Positions 23,591 through 30,991 of a stretch of DNA of 64,000 nt are shown piece by piece (position 1 is the stretch's first letter; every line of letters begins with the position of its first letter). A model generated the notes under the pieces. That model was given only the letters and a program-made list of their open reading frames with translations, was not told the DNA's origin and made no database searches. The stretch is from Streptomyces cathayae (GTDB lineage: Bacteria; Actinomycetota; Actinomycetes; Streptomycetales; Streptomycetaceae): the NCBI RefSeq assembly GCF_029760955.1, contig NZ_CP121682.1, positions 6,324,001 to 6,388,000 on the forward strand, read 5' to 3'. Made by a program: the position numbers and the translations under genes.

Positions 23591-24109
23591 CTACGGGGCC
23601 GGCTCGGCGAGGGCCGACAGGGCGGTGACCGCCTGTTCGGCGATCTCCTCCGGGCTGCCCGACACGTCGACGGCGACCCCGAACTCGTCCTCGCCCAGCG
23701 GTTGGAGCGTGGCGAACTGGGAGTCGAGCAGGGCCGTGGGCATGAAGTGCCCCTCGCGGTGCGACATCCGGTCCTCGATGAGCGCGCGGTCACCGGTGAG
23801 ATGCACGAAGACCACACCGGGCGCGGCCGCCCGCAGCCGGTCGCGGTACGACCGCTTCAGCGCCGAGCAGCTGACCACCCCGCCGAGACCGGACCGCCCG
23901 TGCGCCCAGTCACCGATCGCGTCCAGCCAGGGCAGCCGGTCCTCGTCGGTGAGCGGGGTGCCGGCCGACATCTTGACGATGTTGGATTCCGGGTGGAAGT
24001 CGTCGGCCTCGGCGTACGGGACGTCGAACCGGGTCGCGAGCAGGGGACCGATGGTGGTCTTGCCGGTGCCCGCGACACCCATGACCACTACGACATGGGG
24101 GGTGTTCAT
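23591..24109 (-). CDS. gntK: Gluconokinase
   Basis: A 172-residue kinase that phosphorylates gluconate to 6-phosphogluconate, feeding the pentose phosphate pathway. The Walker A motif GVAGTGKTTI lies at residues about 10-19, followed by EADDFHPESNIVKMSAGTPL, which is diagnostic for thermoresistant-type gluconate kinases. CSALKRSYRD and MSHREGHFMPTALLDSQFAT complete the pattern. ATG 24109 has GTGAGG upstream. The length fits the family. It precedes gntP on the same strand and is divergent from the gntR-type gene. Confidence 0.96.
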   Translation of the reverse strand: MNTPHVVVVMGVAGTGKTTIGPLLATRFDVPYAEADDFHPESNIVKMSAGTPLTDEDRLPWLDAIGDWAHGRSGLGGVVSCSALKRSYRDRLRAAAPGVVFVHLTGDRALIEDRMSHREGHFMPTALLDSQFATLQPLGEDEFGVAVDVSGSPEEIAEQAVTALSALAEPAP

Positions 24110-24125
24110 CGCTGCCTCACAGTCT

Positions 24126-24143
24126 GTTGTCGCCCTCGACAAC
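24126..24143. promoter_or_regulatory. Putative GntR (FadR-type) operator 1
   Basis: GTTGTCG CCCT CGACAAC is a perfect 7+7 inverted repeat 17 bases upstream of gntK. Half-sites of the TTGTC/GACAA kind are usual for FadR-subfamily regulators. It lies in the spacer shared with the regulator gene. Confidence 0.65.
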
Positions 24144-24164
24144 CTGATGTCGACCGCAACTGAA

Positions 24165-24174
24165 ACCTATAGGT
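24165..24174. promoter_or_regulatory. Putative regulatory palindrome 2
   Basis: ACCTATAGGT is a perfect 10-base palindrome with extended TTACCTATAGGTTT context in the gntK/gntR spacer. It may be a second operator or overlap the gntK promoter. Confidence 0.45.
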
Positions 24175-24235
24175 AAGACAATTTCAAGACTGTGTGACGA
24201 ATAAGTCTGACCTTTTGCTTCCGTGATCCGCCCCG

Positions 24236-24241
24236 TACTCT
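24236..24241 (+). promoter_or_regulatory. -10 element of a leaderless promoter (gntR)
   Basis: TACTCT, six bases before ATG 24248. No ribosome-binding site is present. Confidence 0.5.
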
Positions 24242-24247
24242 GTGTGG

Positions 24248-24949
24248 ATGAGCACCATGGGCCGGGGTCTGCACGGCCGCGTACTGGACACCCTCGGCCC
24301 CGAGATCACCGGAGGCGAGTACCCGCCCGGCAGCGTTCTGCGTACAGACGAGCTCGCGCAGCGTTTCGACGTGTCACGTTCCGTGATGCGTGAGGTCGTG
24401 CGCGTCCTGGAGTCCATGCACCTCGTCGAGTCCCGGCGCCGCGTCGGTGTGACGGTCCTCCCGACCCGCGAGTGGAACGTCTACGACCCCCAGGTCATCC
24501 GCTGGCGACTGGCCGGCGCGGACCGGCCCCGGCAGCTGCGCTCGCTCACGGTGCTGCGCTCGGCCGTCGAGCCGGTCGCGGCCGGGCTCGCCGCCCGCAA
24601 CGCCACCGCCGAGCAGTGCGCCGAACTCACCGAGTGCGCTCTCGGCATGGTCGCCAACTCACGCGGACAGCGGCTGGAGGGATACCTCTTCCACGACATC
24701 GCCTTCCACCGGGTGATCCTCACCGCGTCCGGCAACGACATGTTCGCGCGCCTCGGTGACGTCGTCGCGGAGGTCCTCACCGGCCGTACCCGCCACGACG
24801 TGATGTTCGACGATCCCGACCCGGCCGCGGTCACCCTGCACGTCCAGGTCGCCGAAGCGGTCCGCGAGCGCGACGCCGCCCGCGCGGAGCACCTGACCCG
24901 CGAGATCACCGTGGGGGCGCTCCAGGAACTCGACATCCTGGCACCCTGA
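24248..24949 (+). CDS. gntR: FadR-subfamily GntR regulator of gluconate genes
   Basis: A 233-residue regulator with an N-terminal GntR winged helix (residues about 8-75, LRTDELAQRFDVSRSVMREV). The C-terminal FCD domain (about 95-225) is helical with conserved Asp/His residues that usually bind a metal and a small acid (FHDIAFHRVILTASGN). ATG 24248 is likely leaderless; GTG 24242 is an alternative. It is divergent from gntK-gntP, and its spacer holds two palindromes. It probably represses the gluconate genes and itself until gluconate or a derivative is present. Confidence 0.9.
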   Translation: MSTMGRGLHGRVLDTLGPEITGGEYPPGSVLRTDELAQRFDVSRSVMREVVRVLESMHLVESRRRVGVTVLPTREWNVYDPQVIRWRLAGADRPRQLRSLTVLRSAVEPVAAGLAARNATAEQCAELTECALGMVANSRGQRLEGYLFHDIAFHRVILTASGNDMFARLGDVVAEVLTGRTRHDVMFDDPDPAAVTLHVQVAEAVRERDAARAEHLTREITVGALQELDILAP

Positions 24950-24958
24950 GGGCGCCGT

Positions 24959-24993
24959 CAGTCGAGGAAGTCCCCTCAGTCGAGGAAGTCCCC
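24959..24993. repeat. Tandem duplication at the 3' end of the YchJ-like gene
   Basis: TCAGTCGAGGAAGTCCCC occurs twice in a row. The second copy is the end of the coding sequence (stop TCA on the minus strand at 24976). The first lies just past the stop. It looks like a recent 17-18 base duplication and does not change the protein. Confidence 0.85.
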
Positions 24994-25359
24994 GTCGACG
25001 TACACCCACGCCCCGTCCACCCGCTCGAAGCGGCTGCGCTCGTGCAGTGAGCCGCCCCGGTGGGACGCCCGGAAGGTCACCGTCCCGGTGGTGTGGAAGG
25101 CGGAGCCGCCGGTCGTGTCCAGGATCTCCAGCCCGGTCCACCGCATCCCGGGATCGAGGTCGACCCGCTCCGGCCGCGTCCGCGGATGCCACGTGCGCAG
25201 CAGGTAACCGGCGTCCAGCCGCACGAAGGCGCAGTACCGCGACCGCATGAGCCGCTCGGCGGTCGGCGCGACGGCCGTCCCCGCGTGGAAGCGGCCGCAG
25301 CACGCCTCGTAGGTCTCGGGGAGTCCGCAGGGGCAGGAACGCGTGGTCATGTCGGCCAT
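24976..25359 (-). CDS. YchJ-family SEC-C/UPF0225 protein
   Basis: A 127-residue protein. The N-terminal SEC-C-like zinc segment CPCGLPETYEACCG is followed by AERLMRSRYCAFVRLDAGYL and a compact NTF2-like domain ending in SRFERVDGAWVYVDGDFLD. UPF0225 (YchJ) proteins are widespread but have no firmly established activity. The start is MADMTTRS at 25359, or MTTRS at 25350. The longer open frame upstream has low codon bias and no domain. It converges with gntR, and a short tandem duplication lies between them. Confidence 0.88.
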   Translation of the reverse strand: MADMTTRSCPCGLPETYEACCGRFHAGTAVAPTAERLMRSRYCAFVRLDAGYLLRTWHPRTRPERVDLDPGMRWTGLEILDTTGGSAFHTTGTVTFRASHRGGSLHERSRFERVDGAWVYVDGDFLD

Positions 25360-25982
25360 TCTGCCCGGTCCGTTCCGAGTCTTGACGGCGGCCCGTGAGG
25401 TGGTGCGGGACCGAGCTCCTGGGACGCACTGTCCCCGCCTGCCCGTCGGATGGTGGCTGGCGGTTGCATCCGCACGAACAGCTCTGTGTCTCATGCGGAG
25501 CTGACGTGGAACTGGCTGGTGCGGTGGGGACGTTGATGGTTCGGAGGGGACAGAGTGGTCTGTGATTCTGGACAGGCGGATGGCGGAGTGACGATCGCCG
25601 TGTTGCCGGATCATTGATACGAGAGGGTGGGAAACGGTCGATTTTCATGGCCTCGGGGAACGCGGGGGAGACCTCGCGGCAGAAGACTGCGGACATCATG
25701 AGGAGGAAGGTAGGCCGGTCGGTGATGCCTGCGGCGCGGCATTGTCGATGGTGACGTGACTTTCACCGAGGTCGGCTCCATGGGCCTCCGCGTCCGTCAT
25801 GGCGACCACGACCCGTACCTGCCGACGAGTCGGCTCGGCGCGAGTATCGCCGCTTGATGACGCGCATGACCTGCGTCACCGTCGTGATCGCGGCTACCCC
25901 ACAGGGTGGACACGACCGTCGTGGCCGGCCGCTCAGGCGCGGACCTTGGCGTGCCTGAGCGGGTGGATCACCGCGGTGAGTC
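25360..25982. other. Region without a convincing gene, atypical base composition
   Basis: About 620 bases of visibly lower GC than the neighbours, with no frame showing good third-position bias and no recognised domain. Short frames (for example 25647-25754 on the plus strand) lack ribosome-binding sites. With the decayed transposase further right it looks like mobile-element debris. Confidence 0.5.
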
Positions 25983-26474
25983 TCAAACAGCCCGTAGCCA
26001 TTGATCGAGGACTGCGAAGTCTTCGTCGGTGAGGCCTCGGGACGACGCGACGGGGTGGAGGAGAGCCGGGGCGGGATGGTGAGTGGATACCCAGTCCCGA
26101 TCGGCGTCGGTGATCTCGTCGTCGACCCAGACGAACGGACGTCCGTCCGCCCATGCCACCAGGGCTCGGGTCTTCCAGTGGAGCCCGAACCACTGGTCCT
26201 CGTGCGCGTCGGAGGGTTCCGGCCAGTTCACGACCGGCAGTTGCGGTAGGCCGAGCCGTGGTGCTAGCTCGGTGTTCGCCTCCTCCTCCCAGGTTGTGGC
26301 CCAGACCAGTTCGCACGGCAGCGCCGCGAGCCGAGGACCGACACGTGGGTCGAGCCGTGCCAGGTGCGAATCTGACGCGGTGCCCGATGGCTCGCACTGC
26401 GGGCCGTCGCCGAACGGCAGGAGAGGTCCGTCGACGTCCAGGAACAGCAGCGGGCGTTCTTCGCGCTCACTCAT
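25983..26474 (-). CDS. Small HAD-like hydrolase
   Basis: A 163-residue protein with haloacid-dehalogenase-type motifs: FLDVDGPLLPFG near the N-terminus (motif I, nucleophile Asp), WATTWEEEAN (motif II region) and FVWVDDEITDADRDW (motif IV, acidic pair). It has no cap domain, so it probably acts on a small or a macromolecular phosphate; the substrate is unknown. Its ATG overlaps the end of the decayed transposase frame (ATGA). The gene has good codon bias although its surroundings are degraded. It may be a passenger of a former mobile region. Confidence 0.82.
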   Translation of the reverse strand: MSEREERPLLFLDVDGPLLPFGDGPQCEPSGTASDSHLARLDPRVGPRLAALPCELVWATTWEEEANTELAPRLGLPQLPVVNWPEPSDAHEDQWFGLHWKTRALVAWADGRPFVWVDDEITDADRDWVSTHHPAPALLHPVASSRGLTDEDFAVLDQWLRAV

Positions 26475-26800
26475 GCCACGGTGTCCTGCTCATGCTCGAC
26501 CGGATGGATGCCGTCGGCCCGCACGTACACGCGTCGGATGAGGCCGGGGCCTGGTTCTGGGAGGCGGTGTGGTCGTCCTGCCACTGCTCGGTCAGCCGGG
26601 TCACGGTCGCCGCTGAGAGCTCGGCGGCCGAGCCGGGTAACTGCTCCATGGCGGGCGCGAAGCCGCCGGAGGACCGGCCGGGCAGGTAGAGCAGGGGCAG
26701 GACCTTGCTGATCTCCAGGTACTTCCGGCACCAGGAGGTGAGGATCTTCGACGAGGAACCGCTTGCGCTCGCCCGTCACGCCGTCACCGCGATCGACCCG
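26468..26800 (-). pseudogene. Remnant of an IS256-type (mutator) transposase
   Basis: The minus strand encodes broken pieces of a typical actinomycete IS256-family transposase in different frames. The order is GERKRF, then KILTSWCRKYLEISKVLPLL and YLPGRSSGGFAPAMEQLPGS, then ELSAATVTRLTEQWQDDHTA, then YVRADGIHPVEH. The last matches the DYVYVWADGIH block of intact enzymes, which carries one catalytic Asp. At least two frameshifts separate the pieces, and the N-terminal and C-terminal thirds are missing. No terminal inverted repeats or target duplications were found. Confidence 0.8.
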
Positions 26801-26866
26801 GCGACGGTGGAGGTGCTGGAAGGTACGGACTCTGCTGCGCAATTCGGCTGGGTGTCGGTTCCGGCT

Positions 26867-27580
26867 TCACCGGCGCGTGAGCACGCGGAACTCGTTGCCG
26901 TCGGGGTCGGCCAGCAGCACCGCGCCGTCCCCTCCACGGGCGGATTCGAGACGCTGCGCCCCGAGGGAGAGCAGGCGCTCGACCTCCGCTTGCTGATCGC
27001 CGTCCGGGGCGAGGTCCAAGTGCAGGTCCTTGCCGGGGTCCGGCATCAGCGGCGGACCGCCCCACGTGATCTTCGTACCGCCGTTCGGTGACTGGACGGC
27101 GGTCTCCTCGCCCTGGTCCCAGACCAGCGGCCAGCCCAGCGCCTCGCTCCAGAAGTAGCCCACGGCCTGCGAACCATCGCAGGCGAGCGCTCCGATGAGA
27201 CCGCAGCCGGCCAGGAAATCGTTGTGCGGCTCGAGGACACAGAACTCGTTGCCCTCGGGGTCGGTGAGCACCACATGGGACGCGTCCGGTCCCTGGCCGA
27301 CGTCGGCGTGCTGCGCGCCGAGGTCGAGCGCTCTGGCCACGGTCTCCTGCTGGTTCTCCAGGGAGGAGCTGGTCAGGTCGAAGTGCAGCCGGTTCTGGGC
27401 GACCTTCTGCGCCTGGGAGGGACGGAAGCCGAGGCGGTAGCCGGCGTCATTCCCGGACAGCAGGGCGACGCCGTCGTAAGGATCGTCGGCTCTCTCCAAG
27501 CCCAGGACGCCGGACCAGAAATGCGCCAGGCGCTCGGGCTGGTGAGCGTCGAAGAAGACTGCGAAGAGTCGGCTGCTCAT
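26867..27580 (-). CDS. Two-domain VOC (glyoxalase/bleomycin-resistance-like) protein
   Basis: A 237-residue protein made of two vicinal-oxygen-chelate domains (about residues 1-115 and 120-237). Each ends with the same pattern, LTDPEGNEFCVLE and LADPDGNEFRVLT. The first domain begins LFAVFFDAHQPERLAHFWSG. Such proteins bind metals or small ligands and include glyoxalases, dioxygenases and antibiotic-binding proteins. The metal ligands are incomplete, so a binding rather than catalytic role is possible. ATG 27580 is chosen; an alternative ATG is at 27592. It lies between the transposase remnant and tRNA-Leu. Confidence 0.88.
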   Translation of the reverse strand: MSSRLFAVFFDAHQPERLAHFWSGVLGLERADDPYDGVALLSGNDAGYRLGFRPSQAQKVAQNRLHFDLTSSSLENQQETVARALDLGAQHADVGQGPDASHVVLTDPEGNEFCVLEPHNDFLAGCGLIGALACDGSQAVGYFWSEALGWPLVWDQGEETAVQSPNGGTKITWGGPPLMPDPGKDLHLDLAPDGDQQAEVERLLSLGAQRLESARGGDGAVLLADPDGNEFRVLTRR

Positions 27581-27710
27581 TGCGCCACGCATCCTCGGTC
27601 CGCTGAGTGCCAGCTGTCGGCAGGGCGCCATGTCAGCGCCTCGAACGAGGATCCTCATTCGCATCACCCGAGGACCCCGCGCATGACCTGTCGGTCGGTC
27701 GGGCAATGAA

Positions 27711-27739
27711 GAAGGGCCCTTGGGGATCAAAGGCCCTTC
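27711..27739 (-). terminator. Terminator after tRNA-Leu
   Basis: GAAGGGCCTTTG and CAAGGGCCCTTC form a 12-base-pair stem with one mismatch around ATCCC, followed by TTCATT on the minus strand, 9 bases past the CCA end of the tRNA. Confidence 0.8.
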
Positions 27740-27747
27740 GTTCCTGC

Positions 27748-27835
27748 TGGTGTCCGAGGGGGGACTTGAACCCCCACGCCCGATAAAGGGCACTAGCACC
27801 TCAAGCTAGCGCGTCTGCCATTCCGCCACCCGGAC
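27748..27835 (-). tRNA. tRNA-Leu, anticodon GAG
   Basis: A complete class II tRNA. The acceptor stem GTCCGGG pairs with CTCGGAC, the discriminator is A (27751) and CCA is encoded (27748-27750). The anticodon arm is CTAGC TTGAGGT GCTAG with GAG at 27800-27802. A long variable arm (TGCCCTTTATCGGGCG) and the T arm GGGGGTTCAAGTCCCCC are present. It reads CUC and CUU. A terminator follows. Confidence 0.97.
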
Positions 27836-28044
27836 AAGGTGTCTGACGCGCGGGTTTCCCCCGCTGCGACGACGTAAACATTACCAGGCTTTCCGGGGTG
27901 GCCGATCACCCCGGTGGGTGCGTTGCCGGGCCTGCTCCGTCCCGGCGTGAACGCCGTGCGACGGGCCGGGTCCGGTCTTGGGGCGGATGCGTTCTGGGGA
28001 GAGGATGAGGGGGACCCACCAGCAGTGACAGCGGGAGGAACCAC

Positions 28045-29370
28045 GTGAGCGTGACGGACACGGCCAAGGGCGTCACCGGTGAGGACGAGGTCGTGGACCT
28101 CTGCCGCGACCTGATCCGGATCGACACCAGCAACTACGGCGACCACTCGGGCCCCGGCGAGCGCAAGGCGGCCGAGTACGTCGCCGAGAAGCTCGCCGAG
28201 GTGGGCCTGGAACCGCAGATCTTCGAGTCCCACAAGGGCAGGGCCTCCACCGTGGCGCGGATCGAGGGGGAGGACCCCTCGCGGCCCGCGCTGCTGATCC
28301 ACGGGCACACCGACGTCGTACCGGCCAACGCGGCGGACTGGACCCACCACCCCTTCTCCGGCGAGATCGCCGACGGCTGCGTGTGGGGGCGTGGCGCCGT
28401 CGACATGAAGGACATGGACGCGATGACGCTGGCCGTCGTCCGCGACCGCATGCGCAGCGGACGCAAGCCCCCGCGCGACGTCGTCCTCGCCTTCCTCGCC
28501 GACGAGGAGGCCGGCGGCACCTACGGCGCCAAACATCTGGTCCACAAGCACCCCGAGCTGTTCGAGGGCGTCACCGAGGCGATCGGCGAGGTCGGCGGGT
28601 TCTCCTTCACCGTCAACGAGAAGCTGCGCCTCTACCTCGTCGAGACCGCCGAGAAGGGCATGCACTGGATGCGGCTCACCGTCGACGGCACGGCGGGCCA
28701 TGGCTCGATGACCAACGACGACAACGCGATCACCGAACTCAGCGAGGCGGTGGCCCGGCTCGGCCGGCACACGTGGCCGGTACGGGTCACCAAGACCGTA
28801 CGGGCCTTCCTGGACGAGCTCTCCGACGCGCTCGGCACCGAGCTCGACCCGGAGAACATGGAGGAGACCCTCCCCAAGCTCGGCGGCATCGCCCGCATGA
28901 TCGGCACCACGCTGCGCAACTCGGCGGCGCCCACCATGCTCGGCGCCGGCTACAAGGTCAACGTCATCCCCGGCCAGGCCACCGCCCATGTCGACGGCCG
29001 CTTCCTGCCCGGGTACGAGGAGGAGTTCCTGGCCGACCTGGACCGCATCCTCGGCCCGCGGGTGAGGCGGGAGGACGTGCACGCCGACAAGGCGCTGGAG
29101 ACCGACTTCGACGGCCGGCTGGTCGACGCCATGCAGCTGGCGCTCGGCGCCGAGGACCCGATCGCGCGGGCGGTGCCGTACATGCTCTCCGGCGGCACCG
29201 ACGCCAAGTCCTTCGACGACCTCGGTATCCGCTGCTTCGGCTTCGCCCCGCTGAAGCTGCCGCCGGAGCTGGACTTCGCCGGCATGTTCCACGGGGTCGA
29301 CGAGCGGGTGCCGGTGGACGGACTGAAGTTCGGGGTGCGGGTGCTCGACCGGTTCCTGGACGCCTCCTGA
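28045..29370 (+). CDS. M20/M28-family dipeptidase or acetylornithine deacetylase-like peptidase
   Basis: A 441-residue metallopeptidase of the M20 family. The first metal site is HGHTDVVPAN with Asp downstream in WGRGAVDMKDMDAM. The second contains the general base in FLADEEAGGTYGAKHL. The dimerisation domain has GTAGHGSM. The C-terminal ligand His lies in FHGVDERVPVDGL. Members hydrolyse dipeptides, N-acyl amino acids or succinyl-diaminopimelate; the substrate here is not clear. The start GTG 28045 follows GGGAGGAA by 6 bases. It stands alone between tRNA-Leu (opposite strand) and the chaplins. Confidence 0.92.
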   Translation: MSVTDTAKGVTGEDEVVDLCRDLIRIDTSNYGDHSGPGERKAAEYVAEKLAEVGLEPQIFESHKGRASTVARIEGEDPSRPALLIHGHTDVVPANAADWTHHPFSGEIADGCVWGRGAVDMKDMDAMTLAVVRDRMRSGRKPPRDVVLAFLADEEAGGTYGAKHLVHKHPELFEGVTEAIGEVGGFSFTVNEKLRLYLVETAEKGMHWMRLTVDGTAGHGSMTNDDNAITELSEAVARLGRHTWPVRVTKTVRAFLDELSDALGTELDPENMEETLPKLGGIARMIGTTLRNSAAPTMLGAGYKVNVIPGQATAHVDGRFLPGYEEEFLADLDRILGPRVRREDVHADKALETDFDGRLVDAMQLALGAEDPIARAVPYMLSGGTDAKSFDDLGIRCFGFAPLKLPPELDFAGMFHGVDERVPVDGLKFGVRVLDRFLDAS

Positions 29371-29410
29371 GGTAATTCGACGGTTCCGATAATCGTGCAG
29401 ACGTGCGGAG

Positions 29411-29440
29411 TTGACCGGGAAGAGTGAATGCGACGATAAG
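29411..29440 (+). promoter_or_regulatory. Putative promoter of chpH
   Basis: TTGACC and GATAAG, 18 bases apart, lie about 80 bases before the chpH start. The layout is like vegetative promoters. Chaplins are controlled by developmental regulators, so other promoters may exist. Confidence 0.45.
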
Positions 29441-29519
29441 CTCGTAGCCTCATTACTCCTTCCTCGTTACCCATGATGTGATCCGCGACTTGGGATCGCA
29501 TTGCCAACGAGGAGGAATA

Positions 29520-29753
29520 ATGATCAAGAAGGTCGTCGCTGTCGCCGCCGCCACCGGTGGACTGGTTCTCGCGGGTGCGGGCATGGCCGCCGCCGATTCC
29601 GGTGCCCAGGGTGCCGCCACGCACTCCTCGGGCGTCCTCTCGGGCAACGTCGTCCAGGCCCCGGTGCACGTCCCGGTGAACGTCTGCGGCAACACGGTCT
29701 CCGTGATCGGGCTGCTGAACCCCGCCGTCGGCAACGTCTGCGTCAACCAGTGA
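29520..29753 (+). CDS. chpH: Short chaplin ChpH
   Basis: A 77-residue secreted surfactant peptide that self-assembles into amyloid-like fibres on aerial hyphae and spores. The signal peptide covers about residues 1-27 (MIKKVVAVAAATGGLVLAGA, ending near AAAD). A single chaplin domain follows with VLSGNVVQAPVHVPVNVCGN and VIGLLNPAVGNVCVN, and its two cysteines form a disulfide in known members. The start ATG 29520 has GAGGAGGAAT just before it. The length equals that of S. coelicolor ChpH, as I recall it. The chpC-like gene follows after a hairpin. Confidence 0.96.
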   Translation: MIKKVVAVAAATGGLVLAGAGMAAADSGAQGAATHSSGVLSGNVVQAPVHVPVNVCGNTVSVIGLLNPAVGNVCVNQ

Positions 29754-29800
29754 CGTTGTGCCTCGCCCCTTAGGGCAAGCACTTTCCAGGGTTTGAGCTC

Positions 29801-29839
29801 GTCGGCCCCGGAGCGCGCGCCATGCGCTCCGGGGCCGAC
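29801..29839. terminator. Terminator between chpH and chpC
   Basis: GTCGGCCCCGGAGCGC and GCGCTCCGGGGCCGAC form a perfect 16-base-pair stem with a 7-base loop, 80 bases before chpC. It may isolate the two chaplin genes, which would then need separate promoters. Confidence 0.8.
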
Positions 29840-29918
29840 CGGTCTCGCAGAACGTCGCAATACCGGGAATCCGACGGACGGAATTCCCGGCACAAGGTCG
29901 AAGGCAGGGATTTCAGCT

Positions 29919-30674
29919 ATGCGACAGGTCACCCGCAAGGGCCTGATGACCGTGGCCGCCGCCACCGGCGTGATCGCCGCCGCGGGCGGGGTCGCCCACG
30001 CCGACTCCGGCGCGCAGGGTGCCGCCGCGGGTTCGCCCGGCGTGCTCTCCGGGAACACGGTGCAGGCGCCGGTGCACGTGCCGGTGAACGTCTGCGGCAA
30101 CACCGTCGACGTCGTCGGTGTCCTCAACCCGTCCGTGGGCAACTCCTGCGCCAACCAGGGTGGTCCCACCTCGGCCGGCCACGGAGAGTCCGGCCACCAC
30201 GGAGAGTCCGGCCAGCACCGTGACTCCGGCGGCCACCGGAGTCACGGTGGCCACGGTGGTGCGCACGCCGACGGACACACCGCCGGCTCGCCCGGTGTGC
30301 TCTCCGGCAACCAGATCCAGGCGCCGGTCCACATCCCGGTGAACGTCTGCGGCAACACCGTCGACGTCATCGGCGCCGGCAACGCCGCCACGGGCAACGA
30401 CTGCACCAACGGCGCCCCGGACGCTCCGGACGCCCCGGCGGAGCCGCAGGAGCCCGGTGGCGAACCGAGCACGCCGTCCGCTCCGCGCGAGGAAACCCCG
30501 GCCGGCCCCGCGCAGGACAACCAGCCGGGCCCTCGGTCCGTCGCCGCGCCCCAGGCCGAGGCGCAGCTCGCCCGGACCGGCAGCGAGCTGCCGATGGGTC
30601 TCGCCCTGCCGGTCGGCGCGGGCGCGCTGCTCGCCGGAGCGGTCCTCTACCGCAAGGCACGGGCCGCCGCGTGA
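29919..30674 (+). CDS. chpC: Long chaplin ChpC with a sortase signal
   Basis: A 251-residue wall-anchored chaplin. The signal peptide covers about residues 1-30. Two chaplin domains follow, each with VLSGN...QAPVH.PVNVCGNTVDV, joined by a Gly/His/Ser-rich linker (about 85-120). After them comes a Pro/Glu-rich spacer. Then LARTG (LAxTG, the motif of class E sortases), a hydrophobic helix and a basic tail (RKARAAA). Sortase attaches such long chaplins to peptidoglycan. ATG 29919 is used. The pairing with chpH matches the S. coelicolor chpC-chpH locus. A hairpin terminator follows. Confidence 0.95.
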   Translation: MRQVTRKGLMTVAAATGVIAAAGGVAHADSGAQGAAAGSPGVLSGNTVQAPVHVPVNVCGNTVDVVGVLNPSVGNSCANQGGPTSAGHGESGHHGESGQHRDSGGHRSHGGHGGAHADGHTAGSPGVLSGNQIQAPVHIPVNVCGNTVDVIGAGNAATGNDCTNGAPDAPDAPAEPQEPGGEPSTPSAPREETPAGPAQDNQPGPRSVAAPQAEAQLARTGSELPMGLALPVGAGALLAGAVLYRKARAAA

Positions 30675-30685
30675 CAGGGGTCACA

Positions 30686-30719
30686 GGGAGCGGGCCCCGC
30701 GACCGCGGGGCCCGCTCCC
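30686..30719. terminator. Terminator after chpC
   Basis: GGGAGCGGGCCCCGC and GCGGGGCCCGCTCCC form a 15-base-pair perfect stem with a GACC loop, between convergent chpC and the DUF5703 gene. Confidence 0.85.
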
Positions 30720-30755
30720 CGACCGATCTCACGGCTGTCGGCAGGTGGCCCGAGC

Positions 30756-30944
30756 TCACCAGGTCGCGCGTACCTGGCGGATGATCCGCCGCCGCAGCCG
30801 CACCTTGCGGCTGCCGTCGCGCAGCAGGCTCAGACGGTCCAACTCCCAGTGACCGTACTCTGCGTGGTCCGTCAGCAGACGTGCCGCCTCCTTGCGGGAA
30901 ACCCCGCGCGGTACGTACACGTCGACAAATTCGTATTCCGGCAT
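30756..30944 (-). CDS. Small DUF5703-type protein
   Basis: A 62-residue basic protein, MPEYEFVDVYVPRGVSRKEA and onward, ending KVRLRRRIIRQVRATW. It resembles the DUF5703 family of small actinobacterial proteins of unknown function. A CACAAT -10 lies seven bases before the ATG, so the mRNA is probably leaderless. It is divergent from the next gene, whose own leaderless start lies only 47 bases away, so both promoters share a very short spacer. Confidence 0.82.
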   Translation of the reverse strand: MPEYEFVDVYVPRGVSRKEAARLLTDHAEYGHWELDRLSLLRDGSRKVRLRRRIIRQVRATW

Positions 30945-30951
30945 CGCATCT

Positions 30952-30984
30952 ATTGTGCGTGCTGGGCCCCGGTACGGATAGCGT
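30952..30984. promoter_or_regulatory. Back-to-back leaderless promoters
   Basis: On the minus strand CACAAT (30952-30957) lies seven bases before the DUF5703 ATG at 30944. On the plus strand TAGCGT (30979-30984) lies seven bases before the ATG at 30992. Two genes start outward from a 47-base spacer without ribosome-binding sites. Confidence 0.5.
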
Positions 30985-30991
30985 CTGCACT

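Noticed and set aside
25360..27835. Possible attachment-site duplication of the tRNA-Leu 3' end bordering an integrated island.
   Set aside because: No second copy of the 3' tRNA sequence was found at the left side. A weak resemblance near 25536 (TTCGGAGGGGACAGAG) is not convincing.
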